A stretch of 64,000 nucleotides of DNA from Amorphophallus konjac (lineage: Eukaryota; Streptophyta; Magnoliopsida; Alismatales; Araceae), in NCBI GenBank assembly GCA_022559845.1, contig CM040124.1:68409491-68473490 (forward strand), given 5' to 3'. The notes beneath the pieces were generated by a model. That model had not been told where the DNA came from. It saw nothing but the letters and a program-made list of their open reading frames with translations, and did no database searches. Shown here one piece after another: positions 9,803 through 21,955 of the stretch (the first letter of the stretch is position 1; every line of letters begins with the position of its first letter). Both the position numbers and the translations under genes were made by a program.

Positions 9803-11150
9803 TCAACCTAGAGAAACCTTAAGAAATACATGATCTCCTACTTGAAACTCCAAGTCGCGCCTTCGATTGTCAGCATACGATTTTTGCCTATCTTGGGCCA
9901 TCTGAAGTCTTTCACGAATGAGTTTAATCTTCTTAATAGTATCCCTAATAATATCAGGACCGAGAAATTGCCTCTCTCCTACTTCATTCCAACAGATTGG
10001 GGAACGACAACTCCTTCCATAAAGAGCTTCAAACGGTACCATTTGTATACTAGCCTGATAGCTATTATTGTATGCAAATTCCACTAGAGGCAAGTGATCA
10101 TGCCAACTTCCTCCAAAGTCAATAGCACAAGCCTTGAGCATATCTTCCACCACTTGATTGGTCCTTTCTGTTTGACCATCTATTTGTGGATGGAATGATG
10201 TGCTAAAGTTCAGTCGAGTCTCTAAAGAATGTTGTAGACCCTTCCAAAATTGTGATGTGAATCGGGGATCTCGATCCGATATGATAGTGACAGGGACACC
10301 ATGCGATTTGATGATTTCATTTATGTATAAGGCTGCGAGAATATCCACAGACCATCTACTTTTTATTAGCAGAAAATGTGCAGACTTAGTCAATCGTTCG
10401 ATGATTACCCATATACCATCGTGTCCTCCTCTTGTCTTGGGTAAACCTATAATGAAATCCATCCATGTACTTTCCCATTTCTATTCGGGAATATTTAAGG
10501 GGTGTAATTTACCCGCATGTCTTAAATGCTCTACCTTTACTTGTTGACAAGTGAGACAACGGGACACAAAATTTGCCACTTCTCTTTTCATGTTAGGCCA
10601 CCAGAAGTTCCTTTTAAGATCCTGATACATTTTTGTACCACCGGGATGGATGGTATATTTGGAATTGTGAGCTTCTTCCAGAATTAGTTTCTTAGTATCA
10701 ACATGATCCGGTATACAAATTCGATCCCTGAATAATAATCTTCCATCGTTGGCAATAGAGAAATCCGGCCTTTGCTCAATATTGGCTTTAATCTCCAGTA
10801 ATACTGTATCATTGTCTTGTAACTTGACCAGATCTGCTATTAATGTAGGTTGAATTCGAATACTGGCCATAAATCAATCTTCTTCCTTCATGTCAATATC
10901 TAAATTCAATTGAGCAAATTGAGGAATGAGATTAGTCATACTAATCATGAGACTTGATAGCTTTCCCATTAATTTTCTGCTGAGTGCATCTACTACAGCA
11001 TTAGCCTTGCCGGGATGATATTGAATAGTAAAATCAAAGTCTTTTAGGTATTCTAACCATCTTCTTTGCCTCATATTCAGCTCCTTTTGGGAGAACAAAT
11101 ACTTCAAACTTTTGTGGTCTCAATAAACCGTAAATTTTTCTCCGTAAGGT
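9803..11150 (-). pseudogene. B RNase H end and integrase
   Basis: This stretch is in one frame, broken by stop codons. It starts with the end of RNase H and the conserved [20 protein letters not shown], then the integrase zinc-binding HHCC module (H residues in EEAHNSKYTIHP and CLTCQQ), then the catalytic core. The core shows the first D in MDFIIGLPK, the second in ISDRDPRF and the E in DGQTERTNQ, with 35 residues between the last two (DX35E). Stops include TGA near 11125, TGA at about 10874 and TAG at about 10481; the last replaces a tryptophan that is intact in C. A 1-base loss near 11145 puts it out of frame with reverse transcriptase. Confidence 0.9.
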
Positions 11151-13233
11151 AGTGACACCAAATTTTTAAGGCAAATATAATAGCCGCCAATTCTAAATCA
11201 TGCACAAGATAATTCTCTTTGTGACATTTCAATTGTCTTGAAGAATAGCAAATTACCTTTCCATTTTGCATAAGAATGCACCCTAAGCCAATACCAGATG
11301 CATCTGTATAAACTTTAAATCCACCACCCTCCGTCGGCAGTGTTAAAATTGGTGCAGTAGTGAGGTGATCCTTAAGAGTTAGGAAACTCTCCTCGCAATC
11401 CTTCGACCATATAAAAGGATTTTCTTTTCTTGTAAGTCTAGTTAAAGGAACAACGATATTGGAGAAATCCTTAATAAATCTTCTATAATAACTAGCCAGG
11501 CCCAGAAAACTTCTAACTTCTGACAGGGTCGTTGGCCGGCTCCAATTTTTGATAGCTTCCACTTTAGAAGGATCCACAGTGATTCCTTCCTTTGAAATAA
11601 TATGTACAAGAAATGAGACTTCCTTAAGCCAGAACTCACATTTACTAAGTTTGGCATAAAGCTTATGTTCTCTTAAAGTCTGCAAGGCTATCCTTAAACG
11701 GTCTTCATGTTCTTCCTTTGTTTTGGAATATATGAGAATGTCATCAATGAATACGACCACAAATTGGTCGAGATACGGCCTGAAGATGTTATTCATAAGT
11801 TGCATAAATGCAGCCAGGGCATTAGTTAACCCGAACGGCATTACCACAAATTCATAGTGGCCATAACGACTCCGGAAAGCCGTCTTGTATATGTCTTCAT
11901 CCTTGATCTTGAGTTGATGATAGCCTGACCTAAGGTCGATTTTGGAAAAATACTCTGCTCCCGAAATCTGATCAAAGAGCTCATCGATACGCGGCACCGG
12001 ATACTTGTTCTTGATAGTAAGCTGATTCAGTCGCCAGTAATCGATACATAACCTGAGAGATCCATCCTTCTTCTTGACAAAAAGAACCGGTGCACCCCAA
12101 GGGGATGTGCTAGGTCGAATAAAACCCTTGTCTAGTAGCTCATGTAGTTGTCTTTTTAATTCCTTGAGTTCTGTGGGGGACATCCTGTAGGGAGCTATTG
12201 AAACAGGTGCCGCTCCAGGAACAAGTTCAATGGAAAAGTTTACTTCCCTTTTGGGTGGTAAATCAGGTAAATCTGATGGAAATACATCCAGAAAATCATT
12301 GACAATCGGGATATCTTCTAAGATGATCTCCTTGGATTCGGTGAGGATAACGGAAGCAAGAAAAGTTACACATCCTTGCGAAATTAATTTGCAAGCGTGC
12401 AGAGATGAAATAATGGCAGGATGCTTCCTATATTTGACACCAAGGAAGGAAAACCTTGGAAGACCAGGTTTGCAAAAGGATATTATCCTATTCCGACAAT
12501 TTATGTAGGCATCATGGTCAACAAGCCAATCTACGCCTAGAATAGCATCGTAGTCCTCCATATCAAGGCATACGAGATTTGCAGGAAGATTATGTCCTTC
12601 TACCCTTACCTCACTATTTGGATAATAGTTGGTGAGTTTGGTTCCGGGGCCTAAAGGCGTAGTAATAGCAAGGTCCGAAGGTAAGGGAATTGATGAAATT
12701 GGCAATGTTTTTGAAAAAGCGGTGGATATGAAGGAATGAGAAGCACCGGTATCACATAGCACAAATGCAGGACGAGAATAAATGTGAATAGTATCTTCCA
12801 TAAGCCCATCATTTGGGGGTGCTTCATTATCTTCTAGAACAACATTGAGGCGAGCCTGTCGTTTACGTCCACTTCCATAAGATAGCTCCTTCATAAGGGG
12901 GCAATCCGGCATACGGTGCTCCCTGCTGCCACAACGGAGACAAGCGCCAAGGCGCTTCCAGCATTCTTCAGCCAAATGACCGAACTTCTCACAGAAAGTA
13001 CAGGCCGTAGTGACATGCTTGTCTTCTTCCTTGACTTTCTTGTTCTTGTAGTAGCCACTACCACTCCCATTTCGTGATCTTTTCTTGCTATCACGGGATT
13101 TGTAGGGTTCCGTGATGCTGAAGTTCTTCTTCTTATCATGCCGATCAGACCTTTGGCTCGGTTCCTCCCCCTTTCCTTTTAATTTCTCTACTTTCTCTAA
13201 GGTCCTCTCGCATAGATGCGCCCGCTGGACCAT
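11104..13233 (-). pseudogene. B gag zinc knuckles, protease, reverse transcriptase, RNase H
   Basis: An open frame of 709 codons continues in frame from gag. Two zinc knuckles come first ([14 protein letters not shown] at about residue 78 and [14 protein letters not shown] at about 98). The aspartic protease has its [11 protein letters not shown] active site near residue 158. Reverse transcriptase has [19 protein letters not shown] and the catalytic [10 protein letters not shown] near residue 494. RNase H starts with [11 protein letters not shown] near residue 640. The LCIDY motif usually has R where W stands here, and the residue after MPFGLTNA is L where P is usual, so activity was probably already lost. 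A frameshift ends the frame in RNase H. Confidence 0.93.
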
Positions 13234-13809
13234 CTCCGTATAAGTACGGATATTCTAAGTCCCCAGTTGCTGAATATACCCGGGCCTTAATCCATCCATA
13301 AACCGATTAGCCTTTAGCAAATCGGTGCTAATCAAGTGCGGAGCATATGGCGCCAACCTGGAAAATAACAGTTCATACTCAGCCACCGACATCATGCCCT
13401 GGCGTAGAGAATCAAACTCCATAGCCTTCCGCTCTTTGATGTGCTCAGAAAAGTACTTGGCTCGAAAGAGCGTAAGGAAGCCTTCCCACGTGTGTGGTGC
13501 ATCGGCTGGGGGTGTAGGAATGAACTTCCACCACATACGGGCATCTTTATTCAATTGAAAGGTAGCAAGGTGAACCTTTTCTTGATCCGCACATTGCATA
13601 ACCTCAAATATGCGGTTCATTTCATCTTTCCAGTTTTCAACTTCATCTGGATTGGAGGAACCAAAAAATCTCGGAGGGTTTAAGCTCCGAAAATTATGAT
13701 GTAGGTCTCCAGCTCTCGCTCATGTGCCAGCTTGTGTCATGGTTTGTAGTGCTTGTGTTAGACCAGCGACGGTCTCTTGCATGCCGTTCCAATCTACGTG
13801 ATGAGCCAT
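13234..13809 (-). pseudogene. B gag, capsid part
   Basis: The start codon at 13809-13807 begins MAHHVDWNGMQETV, in the same frame as the polyprotein downstream. The Ty3-type capsid core is recognisable in ARMWWKFIPTPPADAPHTWE and FDSLRQGMMSVAEYELLF. Two in-frame stops break it: TGA at 13722-13720, most simply a former CGA, and TAG at 13257-13255. Gag would package the element RNA into cytoplasmic particles. Confidence 0.88.
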
Positions 13810-13904
13810 TGCAAATAAGAATAAGGTACCTGAGAGAATAACAAATTATTAATTCTCATGGAAATTTTGAAAGGGGTTAATCTAAAGCTCAATTATTATC
13901 TTAT

Positions 13905-13909
13905 CCCGG
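13905..13909. repeat. Target-site duplication of solo LTR F, left copy (CCCGG)
   Basis: CCCGG precedes TGTCACGCCCC at 13910 and recurs at 17230-17234 after GGGGCACTACA. Confidence 0.95.
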
Positions 13910-15084
13910 TGTCACGCCCCGAGCCTTTATTACAGCGGAAGACTTGCTCGAGGAACGCGAACAGTCGGCATGGTAAGCCTCTTGCAAGCAAGAACGATCA
14001 GAGTGCAAGGCAATCACACATAAGAATGTAATCGCACAATAATGACTCAAACTCCAACTTTATTTCATTAATAATCAAGTATTCAAGTACAATAACCTTT
14101 TCATCCTTTTTCCATTCCACTAGACTCAAGAAATAGGAAAATTACGTAGACTCAATTTAAACAATGTAGACTTTCCTAAGTCTTCACTCTTTCTTCATTC
14201 ACTCTCAGACCCGCTACTTGAATATTCCGAATCCGATCCCGACTCACTTCCATCTCCTGTAAAGATTAGAAATAGGTAATGAGCACACTTGCCCAGTAGG
14301 TATCTTCGCATCAACATGATTAGCAATATTTAAGTAATTAGCATTTTAGCTCTAAAGAATTTAGGTAAAATCATGCGAATGCGATAATCACAAGAATCCA
14401 AAGCAACAAGATGGTCATGTAGGATAGAATGAACAAGTATGAACTAGCAAGAATGTCACAAGAACATGATATGGCCTTTCATGAATAAGAATGTAATGAG
14501 AATGTACTAGCAATGTCACGTAATCATCATCCAAACATCTTTTGCTTATGAGCAAGTATTTGGTGAATTTCTATGGAATATCAAGCAATCAAGCCAAAAA
14601 GTGATGTCGTACCGTGGATTTTCACTTATTTATAAAGAAAGTACTCCCAGCGCAATGCGACGCCAGTAACATCATACCCCATGGTTTATAATAGTAAGTT
14701 TTCAGCAATCAGCCGAGGGGACTAGCGTAGAGCCCTTGAACACAATCAGTGCTCGATCGCATCTTCAAGTATAAATCATGCTATTTCCACGTTTCAAGCC
14801 ATAAAATACGGCCAAAAATGTACAATTTCAATAAGTTCATGATAACAATACTTCAATGAATGAAATGCTTCTATTTGGAACAAAGAATTTCGATAATTAT
14901 ATTAGAACTATGTTATGCCATGGAAATAAATCGGCAGCATAACGATACATTCTTTATCTTCTATTTATTATATTAAGTATCTTTAAACAATATGTCAAGT
15001 CCTAGACCATTATAAATCCATCTAGGAACCTTAGAATATCAACCCTTTGGTCGAACCTCAGGTTAACTGGTCTTAGCAAGGTGA

Positions 15085-15245
15085 CGGTCAATCACTGGGC
15101 CGTTACGTTCACGTGACGGTCTAGTCTTGATCCGTTACAATGGGCTGAATCCAGAACCAATAAATTGGACTCAGTTTAAATGTGACGGTCTTTTATTGGG
15201 CCGTTATATGAGCCTGACGGTCCAACATTGATCCGTTACATCTCC
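15085..15245. repeat. Dyad cluster in solo LTR F (first cluster)
   Basis: ACGGTC...GGCCGT units start at 15085 and 15117, then at 15186 and 15218; both pairs are exactly 32 bp apart. The inner sequences differ from those of B, e.g. gacggtcaatcactgggccg and gacggtccaacattgatccg. A second cluster lies at about 15755-15945. Confidence 0.85.
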
Positions 15246-16658
15246 AAAAATAGAAACCATCGATAGTGTTTTCTAATGATTGGGCTTTTATGGTACAACC
15301 AACTCGACGTCCTAGTGGGAATCCCAGGCTCGCGGAGAATTACGGAGGCCTTGAAACAAGATTTCCTAGTCCATTGGAAGGAATATCCAATAGAGAGGTC
15401 TTCATGTTCAAGATAATGTTCCTATAGTGCAAAGTGTGAACTAATGGACATATACCAGAATATATGCCATGTACTTGAAGAAAATGACTCTATAGATAGA
15501 AAAGACTGTGAAACGATGTGAAACTCCGTCAATACATTATTTGAAATCATAAATTAAATACAAACTATAAAGTTTAGCCTAATGAAATTAACATAACTCA
15601 AAATGACTTAAAATGCTTGTAACCATGCAATTCCTATCATGAATCAATAAATAAACTCAAAGTCATGATATCAGGTCAAAACTTAGATAACTAGGCTTAT
15701 TTATAAGTAGACTTGACTAATTTCCATTCCGTCTTGAGTTGACATAAAATAGTGTTCTAACGGTATAGCATAGGCGCGTTACAGTTCGTGTGACGATTTG
15801 TCGAGGGGCCGTTACAGTATGGTAACGCTCCTTCTATGGTGCGTCAGAGACAACAGATCAATTTAAATACAACAGAGAGTGTGACGGCTTATCGTAAGGC
15901 CGTTACAGTCTTGTGACGGTCCTACCCTCATCCGTCAGAGCTTCTGCTGACAGTAAAGATAAGGAACTATGTCCATGCAAGAAGAATCATAATCACTAAC
16001 TAGTCTAGTCATGATAAACGAAGTAAAGGCCAGGTATATGCATAGGTCGCAGTGAATGAACAAGATGCTATCTTTTATCTTTGGTTAGGCTCAAGGTATG
16101 CATGTATGCGTGAACTTATTAAAACATGAAATTCACAATCTATAATGCATGAAATCAAGTCAAATTAGAGGGCTTTTATCCCTAACGAGATGTTTTTGCT
16201 ATTCATGAGATGACCTACCTTTTCCCTGGGCTTTATACTTCCAATTTGGGTCTCCAAGACACGCCCTAGTTCTCTTCTTCCTGTAGTTTTTCAGCAACTT
16301 CACGTTGCCCTAACTCTCCAATCCCTTGACCTAAAGAGGTGAAATTTGGAGGGTAAGAAGATTAATCTAAGGGGAACAAAAGTTCTAAAACACCGAACTC
16401 TAATTACCTCGTTTGGGCGTCCTAATTTCTTGATCTTCAGTGGTCCTTTGCTCTGAATCCTGGGTTGCTATGACATAATCAGTGACTTTAGAAGCCTTTA
16501 TCTCCTTGATTACTTGATCTCCTAACATGAAATTTTGAGAGTTGTTAGACCTTAGTATTAGAAATAAAAAGTTCCAAAGAACTTATCTGAAATTCTATCT
16601 CCTTACCTTGATTCTTCACGAGCCAAAAGTAAGGGTCGCTCAGTTCAGAACTGGGTTC

Positions 16659-16666
16659 TATTTATA
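16659..16666 (-). promoter_or_regulatory. Solo LTR F TATA box
   Basis: The minus strand reads CCCTATAAATAGAACCC, at the same LTR position as the boxes in the two B LTRs. Confidence 0.55.
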
Positions 16667-17234
16667 GGGATTTGGCTAGGGTTTGAGGATTAGATCGATT
16701 CTAGAGTCCTTAGTTGGCCAAAACATGATCCCTAAGAGTCTTTAGCAACCTTACACATCCTTCTAATTAGGTCTCTAGTAGATAGGATCCTAAAGTTCCA
16801 ATCTTTTTACAAGTTCTTCAACTTACGGAATCAGCAAGGTGTAACGGTCATGTCTAGGTGCGTTAAACCACTGTAGCGGTCGCCCGATAGACCGTTATGT
16901 CCAACGTGTGCAGAGTTTCAATTTAATAAAACTCTTTTATTCATTTTATCTATATAATTATCTATAAAAATAGTATTTATCCTTAAAATTCGTGAATAGG
17001 CTAAATAACCTTCTAGAATATGGGCTAAACTTAATGGGCTTGGTCCTTAAACCTTTTGAGTCTTAATTGAATAGGCTATGCTAATTATTTAACACCATTG
17101 GCCTTATAACCCATTTATTAGTTCAATAATCCATTTATTAATCTATTTAGCCCTTATAAATTCTTAATAAATTCCAAAAAATTCCATTTATAAATCAAAA
17201 TTTATTTATATAAATTCTGGGGCACTACACCCGG

Positions 17235-17370
17235 GCTCTACCCAATTCTCGCATAGGTGGGGAATTTCTTTCCTAGTTTTCATAGGTGTGTGTCCTTAAC
17301 CTTGGACTTAGCCTATGACATGACTTTTCCCTAGGACATACTTACGCCTTGGCTCTGATACCAACTTAAT
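17235..17370 (-). other. B leader segment between 5' LTR and F, with PBS
   Basis: This is the start of the B internal region. The PBS at 17351-17363 reads TGGTATCAGAGCC on the minus strand and lies 7 bases from the LTR end. It is complementary to the 3' end of plant initiator-Met tRNA, which primes minus-strand DNA synthesis. The rest of the leader continues at 13904 across F. Confidence 0.92.
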
Positions 17371-18557
17371 TGTCACGCCCCGAGCTTTTATTACAGCAGA
17401 AGATGATCTCGAGAAACGTGAACAGTTGGCATGGTAAGCCTTTTGCAAGCAAGAATAATCAGAGCGCAATAACAATCACACATAAAATGTAATTGCACAA
17501 TAAGTTACTCAAACCTTCATTTTTATTAATAAGGAGAATAACTCAAATACATCAACTAGTCAACTCTTTCAAATCTACTTGACTCAATAAAAAGGAATAT
17601 TACATGGACTCAATCTAGACATTATCGACTCCTAAGTCCTCACTCTTAATTTCATGTGACTTTCATTCGCTCTCTGACCCATCACTTGAATAACTTGAAT
17701 CCGAATCCGAACTACTTGCATCTCCTGAAAAGATTGAAAATAGGTAATGAGCACACTTGCCCAGTAGGTATCTTCGCATCAACATGATTGGCAATATTAA
17801 AGTGATCAGCATTTTAGCTTAAGGAATAAGGTAAAATCATGCGAAATATGATCAAACATGCGATTTTAACGAAAATAACAAGATATAATCAAGCTTAAAA
17901 TATGAGAACATGAATCGATCAAGTATAATCAAGTAAGAATGTAGTAATGACCTTTCATGAACAAGAATGTACTAGAAAGTCATGTAACAAGCAAGAATGT
18001 ACTCTTCACTTAGTAGCAAGTACTTCGTGAATTTCTGTGGAATATCACTTTGTGGATAATTCCGTGATTACCATGATTTCCGTGATGCCGTGGATTTTCA
18101 CTTATTTATAAAGAAAGTACTCCCATCGCAATACGACGCCAATAGCATCATACCCCATGGTTTATAATAGTATGTTTCCGACAATCAGCCGAGGGTACTA
18201 GCATAGAGCCCTTGGACACAATCAGTGCTCGATCCGCATCTTCAAGTATAAATCAAGCTACTTCCACGCATGTAAATAATGTGGCCAAGAATGTTCAATT
18301 TCAAAGATAATTCATGATAAAGTAACCAAAAATATGAATGCTTGTACAAGGAAATAAGGAATTTCAATAAATACTTTAGTGACTAGGTTATGCCATGGAA
18401 TAAATCGGCAGCATAACGGTACATTTCTTAACTTCCATAACTTAGTTAAATCATCTTGATAAAGGTGACATGTCCCAGAGATTTAATAGTCTTTCTAGGA
18501 TCTTATGGATATTAACCCTTGGGTCAAACCTGGGGTTAACTGAACTCACGAATTTAG

Positions 18558-18790
18558 CGGTCTATAACTGGGCCGTTACATGAATATAGCGGTCTATAAC
18601 TGGGCCGTTACATGAATATAGCGGTCTAGTTCTGGACCGTTAAGTACAAGACTGTTCGATATTTGAAAATAGGCTCTCTGGAGTCTTTGGCGGTCAAAGG
18701 TAGATCCGTCAAGGTACCTTTAGTGGTCTATATAAGGTGCGCTAGAAGACTATGGCGGTCAATTATTGGGCCGCTAAGATCCAGAAATAC
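18558..18790. repeat. Dyad cluster in B 5' LTR with an extra 32-bp unit
   Basis: CGGTC starts at 18558, 18590 and 18622, exactly 32 bp apart. The first two units are identical copies (gcggtctataactgggccgt). The sister LTR has only two units here (4289, 4321), so a unit was duplicated or lost after B inserted. Confidence 0.92.
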
Positions 18791-19324
18791 AAAACCTCGG
18801 TAGTGCTTTCTAGACAAATGGGCTTTAATGGTACAACCAACTCGGCGTCCTAGTGGAAATCCCCGGCTCGCGGAGAATTACGGAGGCCTTGAAATAAGAT
18901 TTCCTAATCCATTGGAAGGAACATCCAAAGGAGAGGTTATCATGTCCAAGATTATGTTACTATAGTGCAAAGTGTGTAACTAATGGTCATATACCGGAAT
19001 ATATGCCATGAACTTATAGAAATGACTCTGAGATAAGAATAGAATGTGTGTAGTGAAAAATCAGCGTTAAAATCTCATCAATACAAGCATTCAAACCATA
19101 ATTTAATACAAAATTATATGGTTTTTGGCACAAAATACCTTATGCTTAAAATAATCTTAAGTACCATAAAGAAAACATGAACTCACCGTTTATGAATCAA
19201 GAATTAAATCTCAGAATAATAAATACCATCAAAATAGGTTAGTATATAGTTATCTAGGCTTAATTATAAGTTATATGTCTGTTCTTAATTCTATCTCGGG
19301 AGGACAGAAAATAGCACAATTTGG

Positions 19325-19500
19325 CGGTCCATTATAGAGCCGTTACAGGATGCTGGCGGTTTATCGTAAGGCCGCCACAGTGACTTTAACGGTCCACTTC
19401 CGGTCCGCCAGAGGTTTCATGAAAATGAGATTATAAAGTGTCTAGCGGTTCATCGTAAGGCCGCTACATAGAGATGGTGGTCAAACCCTAAGCTGCTAGA
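19325..19500. repeat. Dyad cluster in B 5' LTR (second cluster)
   Basis: Units start at 19325, 19357 and 19390 (32 and 33 bp apart): cggtccattatagagccg, cggtttatcgtaaggccg and cggtccacttccggtccg. Two more follow near 19445 and 19476. P is inserted in the first of these units in the other LTR. Confidence 0.88.
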
Positions 19501-20250
19501 GCACGATAGACAACAACTTAAATAAGAGGGTTCTAAGGTTTTTAACTCACATCATGTCTGAAAATCAACATATTAATAAAACTACTATATGATAGAACGA
19601 GAAATAGGCAGTAATATGCATGGGAATCATGTATTGGAATAAGAGAATTTATTTGGTTCATTAAGGTTAAGGAATATGCATGAATGAAATACTAAGTGCA
19701 TAAGTCCTATTAAAACATGAAATTCTCCACACATAAAGCATGAAATCAAGTAAAACCAGAGGGCTTTTATCCCTAGAGTAGTACTTTTGTCATTCATGAG
19801 ATGACCTACCTCTGCTAAAGCCTTTAAACTTCGAATTTGATGCTAGATGCTACCCTTAGTCTCTTGTACTCCTTGTGATAAATCAGCAACTTTAGGCTGC
19901 TCAAACTCCTTACTCTCTTGACCTAATGATGTGAAATTTGGAGGGTAAGAAGTAGATACTAAGAGGAACAAAAAGTTCTAAAGGCACTTAGGCTAAATAC
20001 CTTGATTTAGTTTTCTAATCTTTTGATCTTCACCGGACCCTTGCACAGTTTCCTAGGTCGCTAAGATGGAACCAGCAACTTTGTAAGCTTCAATCTCCTT
20101 GTGTGCTTGATCTCCTAGCACAAAATTTTGGGAGATATTAGTCCTATATATTATCAATAAAAACTTCTAAAGAACCTACCTAAAATAATGTCATCTTACT
20201 TTGATTCCATGCGAGCCAATGTAAGGGTCGCGCAGGTCAAAACTAGGTCA

Positions 20251-20258
20251 TGTTTATA
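20251..20258 (-). promoter_or_regulatory. B 5' LTR TATA box
   Basis: The minus strand reads CCCTATAAACATGACC. One substitution separates it from the 3' LTR copy. As the 5' LTR promoter this is the one that would have driven the element. Confidence 0.5.
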
Positions 20259-20796
20259 GGGTTTTGCTAGGGTTTGAGGATTGGATCGATTCTAGAGTCC
20301 TCGTTAAAGCTTAGATCGACTTCAGAGAGTCCTAAACATGATTACTATTCCTCCCATCTCGATCTCTAAAGGATAGACTAGTAAAAATCCTATCTTTTTG
20401 TTCTTTCTTCAATTCACGGAACTGACAGGAAATAGCGGTCGAGGCTTGGTCCGCCAAATGATTGTAGCGGTTTTACAATGGACCGCTACAGATCTTGGGT
20501 ACCGACTTTGAATGAGTTCAAACTCTAATTTCATCTTATCCACTAATTTATCTAATTAATGGGTATTTATCCCTATAATTTGTGAATAAGCCAATTAACC
20601 TTCTAGAATATGGGCCAAACTTCATGGGCTTGGTCCATAAATCCTTTGGTCTTCATTTAAATAGGCTAGCTTAATGGTTTACCATAATTGGGCCTTAATA
20701 ATGATTTATTTAACCTAATATTTATTTATTAAAAATTCTCAAAAAATACTTAAATATTCCAGAAATAATATAAAAATTCTGGGGCAATACAGTGGG

Positions 20797-21955
20797 GGAA
20801 CTCCCTTTCCATCTTCTTCCTGCTGCTTCCTTCTTCTCCCATCGGTGCCAGCAGTTACTGCTCGGGACGTGGAGAAGCGTGGCTTCTTCCTCTTCCATCT
20901 TCATCCTACTGGACGTGAGGTCTTCCTCTCCCTCTTGCGGATTACCTGCGACAAGAAGAAACAGTTCTTCTTCTTCCTGTTCATCCTCCAAGGGTAGATT
21001 TGCTCCCTCTTTATCCCTTTTAGTGGCCATCATTCTTCTCAAACGATACTCTATTTCATGCAGGAAAAATAGAGCACCGTTCCCTTGCAAAATATCAACA
21101 TGTTCAACACCGAAATCACCAAAAAGGTAGGTTTTCTCTACCCCAAGACCCAACTATTATTAAAACTAGATAAAAACTAGTTCTTGCATGCATTATATCA
21201 TATTGTTAACCTCTGGAAATCATTGTTCTTCGCTTTAGTTTAAAATAGAATTAACATCCACAATAACAACCGCTATTTGAAATAGCACCTGACCACGCAG
21301 ATGCTATTTATTCCTACATTATGCAATATTCGCTCGTGTTATTTTAATTCTGTCAATCTGCGATCATCGAGAAGGCTGCTAATTCATATCTACGCCTGGC
21401 ATACAGGACGCTAAAATCCTGGGGTTTTAGGTGAAATGTTCATTGGTTAATGTTTTTTTATTGTGCATTTAAAAGAAACTGTGGCTGTCCTAACAACCGC
21501 TAATTCTTGATTGCGCCGTGAAGACAGGACGCCAAAACCTGAAATATCCTGATGCAACACAGTATATAAATTCTTGTAAATTGCAAACTAAATTGCGCCT
21601 GTTAAAACTGACGTTAATTCATATTTACGCCTGCCCATGTTGACGCTATTCTGCTTATACTTTTGAATATAATATCCATGCCTTGAAATTTATTTTCTGG
21701 AAAATTGTAAATCGAATTACAGAAATTGGAAATGTGCGCCTTCCTGGAAGGACGCCGATTGTGTTAAAAAAATGGAAAAATATTAATAAATGTGCGCCTG
21801 TGACGACATACGCTAATTGAATTAGCGCCTGCCAGAATGGACGTGATTTTCGAATCGACCGTTCACTGTGTTTCAACCTTAAACCGTGGGTCCGCTTGGC
21901 ACTCTCATCTCACTTCCGTAGATGAGGTCCCGATTTTGATTTATAATCGATTGCC
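20797..21955 (+). repeat. C 5' LTR, second part, truncated
   Basis: It resumes the C LTR after B and matches 24687-25850 closely. At about 21951-21956 the match to the 3' LTR stops (ttgcc shared) and RNase H coding sequence begins. The last roughly 1.45 kb of the LTR is therefore missing. Confidence 0.92.
21240..21850. repeat. Dyads in C 5' LTR, GCGCC...GACGC type
   Basis: Dispersed imperfect dyads include gcgcctggcatacaggacgc, gcgccgtgaagacaggacgc and gcgcctgcccatgttgacgc, and gccttcctggaaggacgc with an inner CCTTCC/GGAAGG arm. The outer arms differ from those of B and A (GCG/CGC instead of CGG/CCG) but the layout is the same. Confidence 0.8.

Larger units (their letters stand above)
13910..17229 (-). 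mobile_element. Solo LTR F, inserted in the B leader
   Basis: This 3320-bp LTR has intact ends (minus strand TGTAGTGCCCC...GGGGCGTGACA) and perfect CCCGG duplications, and no internal region, so it is the product of recombination between the two LTRs of a former element. It is clearly related to the B LTR over its whole length (both open TGTCACGCCCCGAGC on the plus strand) but diverged, so it is a subfamily. It lies between the B PBS and the gag start. Confidence 0.95.
3102..20791 (-). mobile_element. Element B: near-complete Ty3/gypsy (Tekay-like) retrotransposon
   Basis: This minus-strand element reads, in its own direction: 5' LTR (20791 to 17371), PBS 17363-17351, gag from 13809, zinc knuckles, protease, reverse transcriptase, RNase H, integrase, chromodomain-like tail (ending about 9352), PPT 9387-9373, 3' LTR (9372 to 3102). 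The solo LTR F sits between PBS and gag, and the palindromic element P sits in the 3' LTR. Without these insertions it is about 11.4 kb. Two frameshifts and several stop codons disable it. The two LTRs are similar over their length but differ by point changes and by one extra 32-bp dyad unit in the 5' LTR. Confidence 0.95.
17371..20791 (-). repeat. B 5' LTR
   Basis: This 3421-bp LTR runs on the minus strand from TGTATTGCCCCAG at 20791 to GGGGCGTGACA at 17371. The second-base change in its GTAATG head is a single substitution against the 3' LTR. It is uninterrupted, so it is the reference for locating P in the 3' LTR. Confidence 0.95.

Noticed and set aside
17346..17370. tRNA-like strings ctctgatacca (also 29786, 33621, 39885)
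   Set aside because: These are primer-binding sites beside LTR ends, not tRNA genes; no cloverleaf surrounds them.
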